From assembly GCA_019689955.1 (NCBI GenBank), contig JADGGM010000035.1, positions 1-11,102 of the forward strand: DNA of 11,102 nt. The letters are read 5' to 3'. Positions 1 to 9,010 of the stretch are shown here, in pieces. The DNA comes from Gemmatimonadaceae bacterium. GTDB lineage: Bacteria; Gemmatimonadota; Gemmatimonadetes; Gemmatimonadales; Gemmatimonadaceae. Every line of letters begins with the position of its first letter. Position 1 is the first letter of the stretch. Position numbers and translations under genes: made by a program. The notes under the pieces were generated by a model. It saw only the letters and a list, made by a program, of their open reading frames with translations. It was not told the origin of the DNA and did no database searches.

Positions 1-50
1 GACGGGTTCCATTTCATCGTTCGGGGTTCCAGGAAATGGTACTTACCCCA

Positions 51-80
51 TTGCGGCCGGACATACCGGCGCTACTTTAG
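51..80 (+). promoter_or_regulatory. Candidate promoter of the susCD operon (Bacteroidetes-like)
   Basis: The sequence shows ATTG ending at 53, exactly 19 nt, then TACTTTAG at 73-80. This resembles the Bacteroidetes primary-sigma consensus (TTTG near -33 and TAnnTTTG near -7). The same TTG-N19-TAnnTTT spacing appears upstream of icd in this window, which strengthens the call. The -7 element lies inside the perfect inverted repeat CGCTA-CTT-TAGCG (70-82), so a repressor site or a leader hairpin could overlap it. Transcription would start near 85. This is a pattern match by eye, not a demonstrated promoter. Confidence 0.35.
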
Positions 81-315
81 CGACCGGCTCCGTTCGTTCG
101 CGGCGCGGTCGGCGCTGCGATCTCTCTCCACCCCACTTCCCCAGGAGCTCTCCGCGGCCGGCGACCGCGGTTCCGGCGAGGATGTGTGTGCCATCGCGCT
201 GAATGATCCCGCTTTCGGCCCGCTGCCTCCATGGTGTCCCCGCCCGCGCGACGCGTGCAGCGATTCGCGCGGTGGTGGGGGCAAGTCGGCGGGCTCGGCA
301 GTGTTCGTCCCCACC

Positions 316-321
316 AGGAGG
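316..321 (+). promoter_or_regulatory. Shine-Dalgarno sequence of susC
   Basis: A perfect AGGAGG lies 7 nt before the ATG at 329. It decides the start: an in-frame ATG at 203 would add 42 residues but has no comparable site, and would push the signal peptide deep into the protein. Confidence 0.85.
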
Positions 322-328
322 TCCAACA

Positions 329-3300
329 ATGCCAGAAATCGCGTGTGTGCGTGGGAGCAAACCTGATCGCGTGGTGAGAACGCGCGGGCGACCGTTCGCG
401 TGGGCCAGTGTGCTCGCGGCGGGCCTCATCGCCGGCGCGGCTTTCACGAGCGCAGCGGCGGCGCAGGGCGTGGTCGGCGGGCGGGTCGTGGAGGACGGGA
501 CGCGCCAGCCGGTCCCCGGCGCGCAGGTGGTCGTCTCGGGCACGACGCTCGGCGCGCTCACCGATGCCGCCGGGCGATTCCGGATCACGGGCGTGCAAGG
601 GACGCAAGTGACCGTCGTCGCGCGGCGCATCGGGTACGCGTCGCAGACGAAGACCGTCACCGTGGGCGACACGACGGTCGAATTCGTCCTCACCGCGAGG
701 GCGACGAGCCTCGAGGAGGTCGTGGTCACGGGGACCCCGGAGGCCGCGACGAAGCGGGAGATCGGGAACGCGATCACCACCGTCGACGCGGCCGCGATCC
801 AGAAGGTCGCGCCGGTGCAGAGCTTCCAGGAGCTCCTCAACGGCCGTGCGCCGAACGTGGACATCGCGCAGCCGAGCGGCCAGATCGGATCGGGGGCCAA
901 GATCCACGTCCGCGGCACCTCGAGCTTCGACCTCTCGCAGACGCCGCTCATCTACATCGACGGCGTACGCATCGACAACGATCAGGCGACCGGCCCCCAG
1001 AACCAGGCGTTCGGGTCGAGCTCGATCTCGCGCTGGAACGACTTCGACCCCGAGGACTTCGAGCGGGTCGAGGTGATCAAGGGGCCCTCGGCCGCGACGC
1101 TGTACGGCACCGAGGCCTCCAACGGCGTGATCCAGATCATTACCAAGAAGGGACACGCCGGGCCGCCGCAGTACGAGTTCAGCACGTCGCAGGGGATGGA
1201 CTTCATCATGAACCCGGAAGGCCGGTGGCCGACGAACTACGGCATCCTGAACGGGAACATCGTCTCGATCAACTATGCGACGCTGAACAACCTGTACAAG
1301 CAGCACACCGGCGACAACATCTTCAACAACGGCTACACGCAGAAGTATCGTGGCGCGGTGGGCGGCGGGACGGAGCACTTCCAGTACTACGTCTCCGCGA
1401 CGCGCGAGGAGGACGACGGCGTCGAGCCGAACAACAACCTGCGGCGGACGAACGCGCGCCTCAATCTCTCCGCGCAGCCGAGTGACAAGTTCAAGATCGA
1501 AGGGCACATGACGTACGCCACCGGACGCACGACGCTCGCCCCCGAGGCGGGGTACGGCGGCCGGGTGTGGACGACCATGCTCATGGACCCCACGATGGTC
1601 GACACGGCCGGCGTGTGGGGGTTCGGGAGCTACCTCCCGTGGCAGTACGACGTGCTGAATCGGCTGTATCAGGACCTCGACCGCTTCACCGGGAGCGTCA
1701 TCGTCACGCACCAGCCCACGTCGTGGTTCACGCACCGCCTCACGGTCGGCGCCGATCAGGTGAACACGATGGACGTGGAGCTGGCCAACCGGGTCGATTC
1801 GATCCCCGACGAGTTGGGCAGCAAAGTCCAGACGAACAACACCGACGCGTTCCGCACGTTCGACTACTCGGCGACGGCGAAGTTCAGCGCCTCGTCGTTC
1901 AACTTCGCGACCTCCGTCGGCGCCCAGTATTACACCAAGCGCTACGAGTACGTCGAGGCGTACGGCAGCGTCTTCGCGGCGCAGGGGCTCACGGCGATCA
2001 GCGCGCTGACGACGGGGCTCGGCAACGACCAGGACCTGACCGAGAACCGGACGCTCGGCTACTACGTGCAGGAGCAGATCGGCTGGAAGGACCGCCGCTA
2101 CCTCACCCTCGCCCTGCGGTCCGACAAGAACAGCGCGTTCGGCGTGAACTACAAGCGGGCGTACTACCCGAAGGCCAGCCTCTCGTGGGTCATGAGCGAT
2201 GAGCCCTTCTGGAACCTCCGCTGGCTGCCGTCGCTGCGTCTGCGCGCGGCGTACGGCGAGACGGGGGAGCAGCCCGACCAGTTCGCCGCGCTGCGCACGT
2301 ACCTCCCGGTCACCGGGCCGGGTGACCTCCCGGCCATCACCGCGCTCACGCTGGGCAACCCGGACCTCGGGCCCGAGCGCGGCAAGGAGTTCGAGGTGGG
2401 CTTCGACGCCGGCATGCTCGACAACCGGCTCGGCGTGGAAGCGACCTTCTACAACAAGAGCACCGTCAACGCCATCCTCGACGCGCAGGTCGCGCCGTCG
2501 GTGGGCTTCGGGTCCGATCGCTTCGTCAACGCGGGGGAGATTCGCAACCGCGGCGTGGAGCTCGTGGTCCACGGCACGCCGATCCGCAACGACGTCCTGA
2601 CGTGGGATGCGTCGGTGTCGTTCTCTCACAACGACAACAAGATCATCTCGCTCGGCCTCCCCGGCATCGCCGCGATCTCGCCCGGCACCTATCAGCTCGA
2701 CAAGCCCGGGTATCCGGTGGGCGCGTGGTTCCTGCCGCGGATCGTGAGCGCGCAGGTCGACGCCAGCGGGACCGCGACCAACATCCTGTGCGATGACGGC
2801 CACGGCGGCACGACCGATTGCGCGAGCGCGCCGAGCGTCTTCCTCGGATCGAGCGTGCCGAACAAGCAGGGCGCCTTCTCGTCCACGTTCACGCTGTGGC
2901 AGCGGCTCCGGCTGTACGGCATCGTCGACTACCAGCTCGGCCAGAAGACGCTCGACGGCAACCTGCGCATTCGGTGCTACTTCGATCTCGGCGGCCAGTG
3001 CCGCGACGCCGTCGACCCCGTCCACGGCGATCCGATCGTCGTCGCCGGGATGCAGGAGGGGATGCCGTTCTACCTCATCAAGAATTCCGGCTTCTTCCGG
3101 CTGCGCCAGGTCTCGGCGACGTACTCGCTCCCGGACGACCTCGCAGCACGCATCCGCGCCACGAGCGCCTCGATCACCGTGGCGGGGCGTAACCTGCACA
3201 CGTGGACGTCGTACAAGGGCCTCGACCCCGAGAACTCGTTCATCAGCGGCTCTCGCGGCAACTCCGTCTCGTGGGACCAGACCGCCACGCCGGCGCTCTC

Positions 3301-3334
3301 GTCCTTCCTCGTGTCGGTGAACCTGACCTTCTGA
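329..3334 (+). CDS. SusC/RagA-family TonB-linked outer-membrane transporter
   Basis: A 1001-residue outer-membrane barrel that, with its SusD partner, should bind and import a nutrient using TonB energy. The order of parts is typical of SusC: a basic N-region and hydrophobic signal peptide ending near residues 43-46 (SAAAAQ), a carboxypeptidase-regulatory-like beta-sandwich (about 48-125, starting GVVGGRVVEDG), a TonB-box-like SLEEVVVTG (127-135), a plug domain (about 137-275) containing LIYIDGVRID, KGPSAATLYG and NGVIQIITKKG, then the barrel to a terminal phenylalanine (VSVNLTF). The length matches the usual 950-1100 residues. Two close cysteine pairs in the late barrel (Cys821/Cys831, Cys883/Cys891) could form disulfides in surface loops. 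The start is set by the AGGAGG at 316-321. The SusD gene follows after 28 nt. The substrate cannot be read from the sequence: carbohydrate, glycan or oligopeptide are all possible, and no degradative enzyme is in the operon. Confidence 0.95.
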   Translation: MPEIACVRGSKPDRVVRTRGRPFAWASVLAAGLIAGAAFTSAAAAQGVVGGRVVEDGTRQPVPGAQVVVSGTTLGALTDAAGRFRITGVQGTQVTVVARRIGYASQTKTVTVGDTTVEFVLTARATSLEEVVVTGTPEAATKREIGNAITTVDAAAIQKVAPVQSFQELLNGRAPNVDIAQPSGQIGSGAKIHVRGTSSFDLSQTPLIYIDGVRIDNDQATGPQNQAFGSSSISRWNDFDPEDFERVEVIKGPSAATLYGTEASNGVIQIITKKGHAGPPQYEFSTSQGMDFIMNPEGRWPTNYGILNGNIVSINYATLNNLYKQHTGDNIFNNGYTQKYRGAVGGGTEHFQYYVSATREEDDGVEPNNNLRRTNARLNLSAQPSDKFKIEGHMTYATGRTTLAPEAGYGGRVWTTMLMDPTMVDTAGVWGFGSYLPWQYDVLNRLYQDLDRFTGSVIVTHQPTSWFTHRLTVGADQVNTMDVELANRVDSIPDELGSKVQTNNTDAFRTFDYSATAKFSASSFNFATSVGAQYYTKRYEYVEAYGSVFAAQGLTAISALTTGLGNDQDLTENRTLGYYVQEQIGWKDRRYLTLALRSDKNSAFGVNYKRAYYPKASLSWVMSDEPFWNLRWLPSLRLRAAYGETGEQPDQFAALRTYLPVTGPGDLPAITALTLGNPDLGPERGKEFEVGFDAGMLDNRLGVEATFYNKSTVNAILDAQVAPSVGFGSDRFVNAGEIRNRGVELVVHGTPIRNDVLTWDASVSFSHNDNKIISLGLPGIAAISPGTYQLDKPGYPVGAWFLPRIVSAQVDASGTATNILCDDGHGGTTDCASAPSVFLGSSVPNKQGAFSSTFTLWQRLRLYGIVDYQLGQKTLDGNLRIRCYFDLGGQCRDAVDPVHGDPIVVAGMQEGMPFYLIKNSGFFRLRQVSATYSLPDDLAARIRATSASITVAGRNLHTWTSYKGLDPENSFISGSRGNSVSWDQTATPALSSFLVSVNLTF

Positions 3335-3362
3335 CCGACGATTTCGTGGAGCGTATATTCTC

Positions 3363-4703
3363 ATGAGACTTCCACATGGCAATCACCCGGCAGGCCGATC
3401 GCGGCGCGGCATCGCGCTGGTCGGGGTCGCGCTGCTCGTCGCCGGGTTGGCGGCGTGCGACCACCTGCTCGACGTCACCTCCGAAAGCCGCATCCCGGCG
3501 GCGCCGCTCGAGACGCCGGCGAACACGGTGCTCCTCGCGAACGGCGCGATCGGGGACTTCGACTGCGCGCTCGGCGCGTTCATCGTCGTCGGCGGCGAGC
3601 TGACCGATGAGCTCGAGGATGCCACGCAGACCGCCGCGCGCTGGGTGTACGACAAGCGCAACGTGCCGACGGACCAGCAGCTCTACGCGGCCGCGGACTG
3701 CGACGCCGAGGGGACGTACATCCCGATCAACCGGGCGCGCCAGTCGGCGGACCGGGTGCTGCGCATCGTCAGCGGGGCCACGCCGGACCAGATGCCCGTC
3801 GGCGTGGACCGCGATTCGGTGATCGCGATCATGTCCGCGTACGCCGGGTATGCGCGCGTGCTGCTCGGCGAGATGTTCTGCTCGGCCGTGATCTCGACGC
3901 TCAACCCCGATGGGTCGATCGTCTACGGCACCGAGCTGACGCCCCAGCAGATGTTCCAATCGGCCGACTCGATGTTCACGCAGGCGATCGCGGCGGCGCA
4001 GAGCTCGGGGAAGAACCCGGACGCGCTGCAGATGGCCTATATCGGCCGGGCGCGCGCGCGGCTCGACATGGGGCAGTACGACGCGGCGAAGGCCGATGCG
4101 GAGCAGGTGACCGACCCCAACTACGTGCACGTCAGCACGGCCTCCGCGACCACCGTGCGTCGTGAGAACCGCGTGTGGGCGGAGAGCAACTCGGCGTCCG
4201 TGGCCTCCTCGGTCGGTCCGCGGTACCAGAACATGCAGTACGGCGGGGTGGCGGACCCTCGCGTGAAGGCCGTCAACACGGGACACCCCTCGGGGACCAA
4301 CGTCATCGAGTGGTACCAGAACAAGTATCCCGAGGCGGGGTCTCCGATCCCGATCGCGCGTTGGGCGGAGGCGCAGCTGATCATCGCCGAGGCCGACGCA
4401 CGCGACAATGACGTCGACGGCGCGATCGGCATCATCAACGCGTTCCACTCGGCCGCGGGCATCCCGGCCTACAGCGGCCCGACCGATCAGGCCTCCGTCC
4501 TCGCCGCGGTGATCGAGGAGCGGAGCCGCGAGCTCTGGCTCGAGGGGCAGCGGCTCTACGATGTGATTCGCAACAACCTCGACATCGAGCCGGCGCAGGG
4601 GACGCCCTACCGGAACGGCGGCGTTTACGGCCCGTCCGGCAGCCAACTCTGCCTCAAGCTCCCGGACATCGAGCGGACGAACAACCCGAACCTGCAGCAC
4701 TGA
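3363..4703 (+). CDS. SusD/RagB-family nutrient-binding outer-membrane lipoprotein
   Basis: A 446-residue surface lipoprotein expected to sit as a lid on the SusC barrel and capture substrate. The N-terminus is a lipoprotein signal: arginines at 12, 14 and 15, a hydrophobic run, and the lipobox LAAC with the modified cysteine at residue 32, followed by the DHLLDVTSES start common in SusD proteins. A TPR-like helical segment is visible near 221-250 (ALQMAYIGRARARLDMGQYD). The family signatures near 330-345 (RWAEAQLIIAEA) and 383-403 (EERSRELWLEGQRLYDVIR) are clear, as is the tail ERTNNPNLQH. It is slightly shorter than most SusD proteins (450-550) but looks complete. It is preceded by a modest GTGGAG at 3346-3351, 11 nt from the ATG, and is probably cotranscribed with susC. 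The ligand is unknown. Confidence 0.93.
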   Translation: MRLPHGNHPAGRSRRGIALVGVALLVAGLAACDHLLDVTSESRIPAAPLETPANTVLLANGAIGDFDCALGAFIVVGGELTDELEDATQTAARWVYDKRNVPTDQQLYAAADCDAEGTYIPINRARQSADRVLRIVSGATPDQMPVGVDRDSVIAIMSAYAGYARVLLGEMFCSAVISTLNPDGSIVYGTELTPQQMFQSADSMFTQAIAAAQSSGKNPDALQMAYIGRARARLDMGQYDAAKADAEQVTDPNYVHVSTASATTVRRENRVWAESNSASVASSVGPRYQNMQYGGVADPRVKAVNTGHPSGTNVIEWYQNKYPEAGSPIPIARWAEAQLIIAEADARDNDVDGAIGIINAFHSAAGIPAYSGPTDQASVLAAVIEERSRELWLEGQRLYDVIRNNLDIEPAQGTPYRNGGVYGPSGSQLCLKLPDIERTNNPNLQH

Positions 4704-4724
4704 CGGATCTCGGGACGCATGACG

Positions 4725-4759
4725 CAGGGGGCACCGTGCCACCGGCGCGGTGCCCCCTG
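4725..4759. terminator. Hairpin between convergent susD and icd, likely bidirectional terminator
   Basis: CAGGGGGCACCG (4725-4736) and CGGTGCCCCCTG (4748-4759) form a perfect 12-bp GC-rich stem with an 11-nt loop, extendable by a G-U and a C-G pair. It lies 22 nt after the susD stop and 26 nt beyond the icd stop, so it can serve both transcripts. There is no T-run on either side, so it does not fit the classic intrinsic terminator. It could act as a U-less terminator, a barrier to 3' exonucleases, or both. Confidence 0.65.
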
Positions 4760-4784
4760 TGCATCATCGCCGATGGGCGACGCC

Positions 4785-6044
<1,260 letters not shown>

Positions 6045-6071
6045 GGATCGGCTCTTCTCGAGGGGTGGATC

Positions 6072-6107
6072 ATGTCGCACAGCGCCGATGAAACTTACGT
6101 CGCGTGA
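6072..6107 (+). CDS. Possible 11-residue leader peptide upstream of aceK
   Basis: An ATG at 6072 opens a frame coding [11 protein letters not shown] and ending in TGA at 6105-6107, one base before the ATG at 6109 chosen for aceK. It has the best ribosome binding site in the icd-aceK gap (AGGGG at 6061-6065, 6 nt from the ATG), whereas aceK itself has none in either candidate start. Ribosomes finishing this short frame could restart at aceK, which would explain the missing site. There is no run of a single amino acid as in attenuation peptides. A frame this short can easily arise by chance, so the call is tentative. Confidence 0.25.
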   Translation: MSHSADETYVA

Positions 6108-6119
6108 GATGATCGGCAA
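6090..6119 (-). promoter_or_regulatory. Candidate icd promoter (Bacteroidetes-like)
   Basis: On the minus strand TTG (6119-6117) is followed by exactly 19 nt and then TAAGTTTC (6097-6090), close to TTTG-N19-TAnnTTTG. Transcription would begin near 6084 and give a leader of about 40 nt to the icd start at 6044. The element is an AT-rich island overlapping the bases before the aceK ATG at 6109. Confidence 0.4.
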
Positions 6120-7842
6120 CCGGCCGACGGAGTGGGCGGCGGCGGCGATCCACGACGCGTTCGCGGCGTACCACGCGCGCTTCCGGGCGATCACCCACCA
6201 GGCCAAGGCGCGCTTCGAGGCGCGTGACTGGCTCGGGATCCAGGCGGACGCGACGGAGCGGCTGGCGATCTACAAGGCCCACGTCGACGCGGTGCTCGCG
6301 GCGGTCCGCGACGGGCTCGGCGCGCACGCGACGGACCCGTCCACCTGGGAGGAGATCCGCTGGCTCTACGGCGCGCTGATCGTGGACCGCGACGACTGCG
6401 AGCTGGCGGAGACGTTCTTCAACTCGGTCACGCGCCGCGTCTTCAGCACGGTGGGGGTGAACGAGCGCGTGGAGTACGTGTTCCCCGACGCGAGCCCGGA
6501 CGACCTCAAGGACGACGACGCGACACCGATCGCGCGCCGCTACCCGCGGGTGCGCGACACCGCGGAGCTCGTGGCGCGTATCCTGGGCGACGTCCCCTGG
6601 CGCGCCCCGTGGCGCGACCTCCCGGGGGACGTCGCGCAGGTGGCCGAGCGGATCGACACGGCGGTGCGTGCCGCGTGGGGGGAGGGCGCGTTCCACGCCG
6701 TCGAGATGATCGAGTCCCCCTTCTTCCGGAACAAGGGCGCGTACCTCGTGGGGCGCCTCCTGCGCGGGCCCCACGTGCGCCCGCTCGTGCTCGCGCTCCT
6801 CCACGGCCCCGACGGGATCTACGTCGACGCCGTCCTCCTCACCTCGGACGAGGCGAGCATCGTCTTCGGCTTCAGTTGGTCGTACTTCCTCGTGGACATC
6901 GCGCGGCCGCGCGGGGCCGTGGAGTTCCTCGCGTCGATCATGCCCTTGAAGCGCATCGACGAGCTGTACACGGCCATCGGTTACAACAAGCACGGGAAGA
7001 CGGAGCTGTACCGGAGCCTCGTGCGCCACCTGCGCGCCCCCGGGGCGACGTTCGAGTTCGCGCCCGGGGAGCAGGGGCTGGTGATGAGCGTGTTCACCCT
7101 CCCCTCGCTCAACGTGGTGTTCAAGGTGATCCGCGACGCGTTCGGCCCCCCCAAGCGGACCACGCGGCGCGCGGTGATGGACCGCTACCACCTCGTCTTC
7201 GTGCGCGACCGCGTGGGGCGGTTGGCGGACGCGCAGGAGTTCGAGCACCTGGAGTTCCCGCGCGAGTGCTTCACGGCGCCGCTCCTCCGCCACCTGTGCG
7301 AGGTGGCGCCGTCGGTGGTGCAGGTGGACGGGGAGCGCGTGGTGATCCACCACCTGTACACGGAGCGCCGCGTCACGCCGCTCAACGTGTACCTGCGCGA
7401 GGCCACCGCGGACGCGGCGCGCGACGCGCTCCTCGACTACGGGCAGGCGATCAAGGAGCTGGCGGCGGCGAACATCTTCACCGGGGACATGCTGCACAAG
7501 AACTTCGGCGTGAGCCGCCACGGGCGCGTGATCTTCTACGACTACGACGAGCTGTGCCTGCTCACGGAGTGCACCTTCCGCCGCCTCCCCGAGCCGTCGA
7601 CGCTCGACGAGGAGCTGGCGGCGGAGCCGTGGTTCTACGTGGGGGAGCACGACGTCTTTCCCGAGGAGTTCGCGGCGTTCATGGTGCCGGACGGGGAGCT
7701 CGGGGAGCTCTTCCGCGCCGCGCACGGGGACCTCTTCACGGTGGAGTTCTGGCAGGGGATGCAGGAGCGGCTGCGGCGCGGGGAGGGGCCGCTGTACGAC
7801 GTCTTCCCCTACCACCAGGCGCGGCGGCTCCGGCGGTCATGA
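6109..7842 (+). CDS. aceK: Isocitrate dehydrogenase kinase/phosphatase
   Basis: Bifunctional cytoplasmic enzyme that phosphorylates Icd on its active-site serine to shut it off, sending isocitrate to the glyoxylate shunt, and removes the phosphate again. The 577 residues match E. coli AceK (578) throughout. Family blocks include [35 protein letters not shown] and [18 protein letters not shown] with the ATP-binding lysine Lys339 (Lys336 in E. coli). [15 protein letters not shown] carries Asp374 (Asp371, needed for phosphatase activity). [14 protein letters not shown] and FYDYDELC carry catalytic Asp460 and Asp478. The start at 6109 is preferred over 6088 because AAA and CTT just after 6088 are codons hardly used here, the length then fits E. 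coli, and a small frame ends one base before it; 6088 or 6043 remain possible. It is divergent from icd, its target, and overlaps the downstream oxidase by ATGA. No aceA or aceB is in view. Confidence 0.95.
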   Translation: MIGNRPTEWAAAAIHDAFAAYHARFRAITHQAKARFEARDWLGIQADATERLAIYKAHVDAVLAAVRDGLGAHATDPSTWEEIRWLYGALIVDRDDCELAETFFNSVTRRVFSTVGVNERVEYVFPDASPDDLKDDDATPIARRYPRVRDTAELVARILGDVPWRAPWRDLPGDVAQVAERIDTAVRAAWGEGAFHAVEMIESPFFRNKGAYLVGRLLRGPHVRPLVLALLHGPDGIYVDAVLLTSDEASIVFGFSWSYFLVDIARPRGAVEFLASIMPLKRIDELYTAIGYNKHGKTELYRSLVRHLRAPGATFEFAPGEQGLVMSVFTLPSLNVVFKVIRDAFGPPKRTTRRAVMDRYHLVFVRDRVGRLADAQEFEHLEFPRECFTAPLLRHLCEVAPSVVQVDGERVVIHHLYTERRVTPLNVYLREATADAARDALLDYGQAIKELAAANIFTGDMLHKNFGVSRHGRVIFYDYDELCLLTECTFRRLPEPSTLDEELAAEPWFYVGEHDVFPEEFAAFMVPDGELGELFRAAHGDLFTVEFWQGMQERLRRGEGPLYDVFPYHQARRLRRS

Positions 7843-8984
7843 GCGCGGCGCGCGGCGCGACGACGGCCGACGTCGTGATCGTCGGGGCAGGGGCGATGGG
7901 GAGCGCCGCGGCGTACGCGCTCGCCGCGCGCGGGGTGCGCGTGGTGGCGCTCGACCGGTGGGCGCCGCCGCACGCGCACGGCTCCACGCACGGGCGCACG
8001 CGGATCATCCGCGAGGCCTACTTCGAGCACCCGAGCTACGTGCCGCTGGTGCGCGACGCGTACGCGCGGTGGGCGGCGATCGCCGAGGCGTCGGGGCAGG
8101 AGCTGTTCCGGCAGACCGGCGGGCTCATGGTGGGCCCGCCCGATGGCGAGCTGGTGACGGGGGCGGAGGCGAGCGCGCGGGCGCACGGGGTGGCGTTCGA
8201 GCGGCTGTCGGCGCGCGAGGTGCGCGCGCGCTTCCCGGGGCTCGAGCCGGGGGAGGAGATGGTCGCCGTGCTCGAGCCGCGAGCCGGGATCCTCTTCCCT
8301 GAGCGGTGCGTGGACGCGATGCTCGCGCTCGCCCGCCGGCACGGCGCGGCGATCCACGTCGGGGAGCGGGTCACGGCGTGGCGCGCGGCGGGGGGCGTGG
8401 TGACGGTGACCACGGACCGCGCGCGCTACGAGGCGCCGCGCCTCGTGCTGGCGCCCGGGGCGTGGTTCGGCGCGCTCGCCCCCGATCTCCCGCTCCCGCT
8501 CGCCGTCGAGCGGCAGGTGATGCTCTGGCTCGCCCCACGCGCGCACGCCGAGCGATTCCGGGCGGAGCGGTCCCCGGTGGCGCTCTGGGAATATGCCCCC
8601 GGGCGCATATTCTACCACATCCCCGACGTGGGGCACGGGGTGAAGGTCGCGCTCCACCACGGCGGCGAGATCGTCGACCCCGACGCCCCGCGCGACCCCC
8701 CGCGTCCGGCGGAGCTCGAGGCCATCCGCGCGCTCGCGGCGCGCGTTCTCCCCGACGCGAACGGGCGCGCGGTGGACGCGGCGACGTGCCTCTACACGAA
8801 CGCGCCGGACGGGCACTTCGTGATCGACGCGCACCCGGCGCACCCGGAGGTGCTCGTGGTGAGCGCGTGCTCGGGGCACGGGTTCAAGTTCGCGAGCGCG
8901 ATCGGGGCGGCGGTGGCGGAGCTCGTCGTGGACGGCGCCGCGTCGCACGACCTGTCGCGCTTTCGGTTCTCCGGGCGCGGCTAG
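7839..8984 (+). CDS. SoxA/SolA-like FAD-dependent amine oxidase (sarcosine / N-methyltryptophan oxidase family)
   Basis: A 381-residue soluble flavoprotein expected to oxidise a secondary amine such as sarcosine or another N-methyl amino acid, giving the demethylated amine, formaldehyde and H2O2. The N-terminus is a Rossmann FAD site (VVIVGAGAMGSA, residues 12-23) ending its second strand in an acidic Asp39. GSTHGRTRIIREAY (49-61) carries His51, Arg55 and Arg58, matching His45, Arg49 and Arg52 of monomeric sarcosine oxidase. Lys269 aligns with the oxygen-activating Lys265. Cys317 in TCLYTNAPDGHFVID aligns with the cysteine that holds FAD covalently, and CSGHGFKF with Lys350 is the flavin-end signature. 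The length fits the 370-390 residues of the family. The ATG overlaps the aceK stop (ATGA) and has no ribosome binding site, so translation is probably coupled to aceK. The substrate is not determined; N-methyltryptophan, sarcosine or pipecolate-type substrates are all possible. Confidence 0.88.
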   Translation: MSAARGATTADVVIVGAGAMGSAAAYALAARGVRVVALDRWAPPHAHGSTHGRTRIIREAYFEHPSYVPLVRDAYARWAAIAEASGQELFRQTGGLMVGPPDGELVTGAEASARAHGVAFERLSAREVRARFPGLEPGEEMVAVLEPRAGILFPERCVDAMLALARRHGAAIHVGERVTAWRAAGGVVTVTTDRARYEAPRLVLAPGAWFGALAPDLPLPLAVERQVMLWLAPRAHAERFRAERSPVALWEYAPGRIFYHIPDVGHGVKVALHHGGEIVDPDAPRDPPRPAELEAIRALAARVLPDANGRAVDAATCLYTNAPDGHFVIDAHPAHPEVLVVSACSGHGFKFASAIGAAVAELVVDGAASHDLSRFRFSGRG

Positions 8985-9010
8985 CGCCGGCGGGCCGAGC
9001 GCGGCACCCC

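Larger units (their letters stand above)
1..328. other. Gene-free leader region upstream of susC
   Basis: I see no credible protein gene or structural RNA in this stretch. It is less GC-rich in its first 50 bases than the rest of the window and contains several short dyads: CCATTTC/GAAATGG (9-15 / 33-39), GCCGG/CCGGC (56-60 / 66-70) and CGCTA/TAGCG (70-74 / 78-82). A candidate promoter lies at 51-80, which would leave an untranslated leader of about 240 nt before the susC start. Open frames reading through here on either strand look like frame shadows of susC or lack a ribosome binding site. Confidence 0.6.

Noticed and set aside
182..202. Six-codon frame ATG...TGA in the susC leader
   Set aside because: No clear ribosome site, too short to distinguish from chance, and its stop is 126 nt before the real start.
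203..328. Upstream in-frame ATG for susC at 203
   Set aside because: No ribosome site, and it would bury the signal peptide behind 42 extra arginine-rich residues; AGGAGG at 316-321 marks the ATG at 329.
77..3382. A long open frame on the minus strand opposite susC (1101 codons)
   Set aside because: It mirrors the third-position GC bias of susC, is extremely rich in arginine, valine and aspartate, and shows no family motif; the plus strand is a clear SusC.
3243..4742. Minus-strand open frame opposite susD
   Set aside because: Arginine-rich shadow of the SusD gene with no motif; SusD on the plus strand is well supported.
8974..8988. GGCGC-GGCTA-GCGCC hairpin over the oxidase stop codon as a terminator
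   Set aside because: Only a 5-bp stem without a T-tract; such stems are frequent by chance at this GC content.
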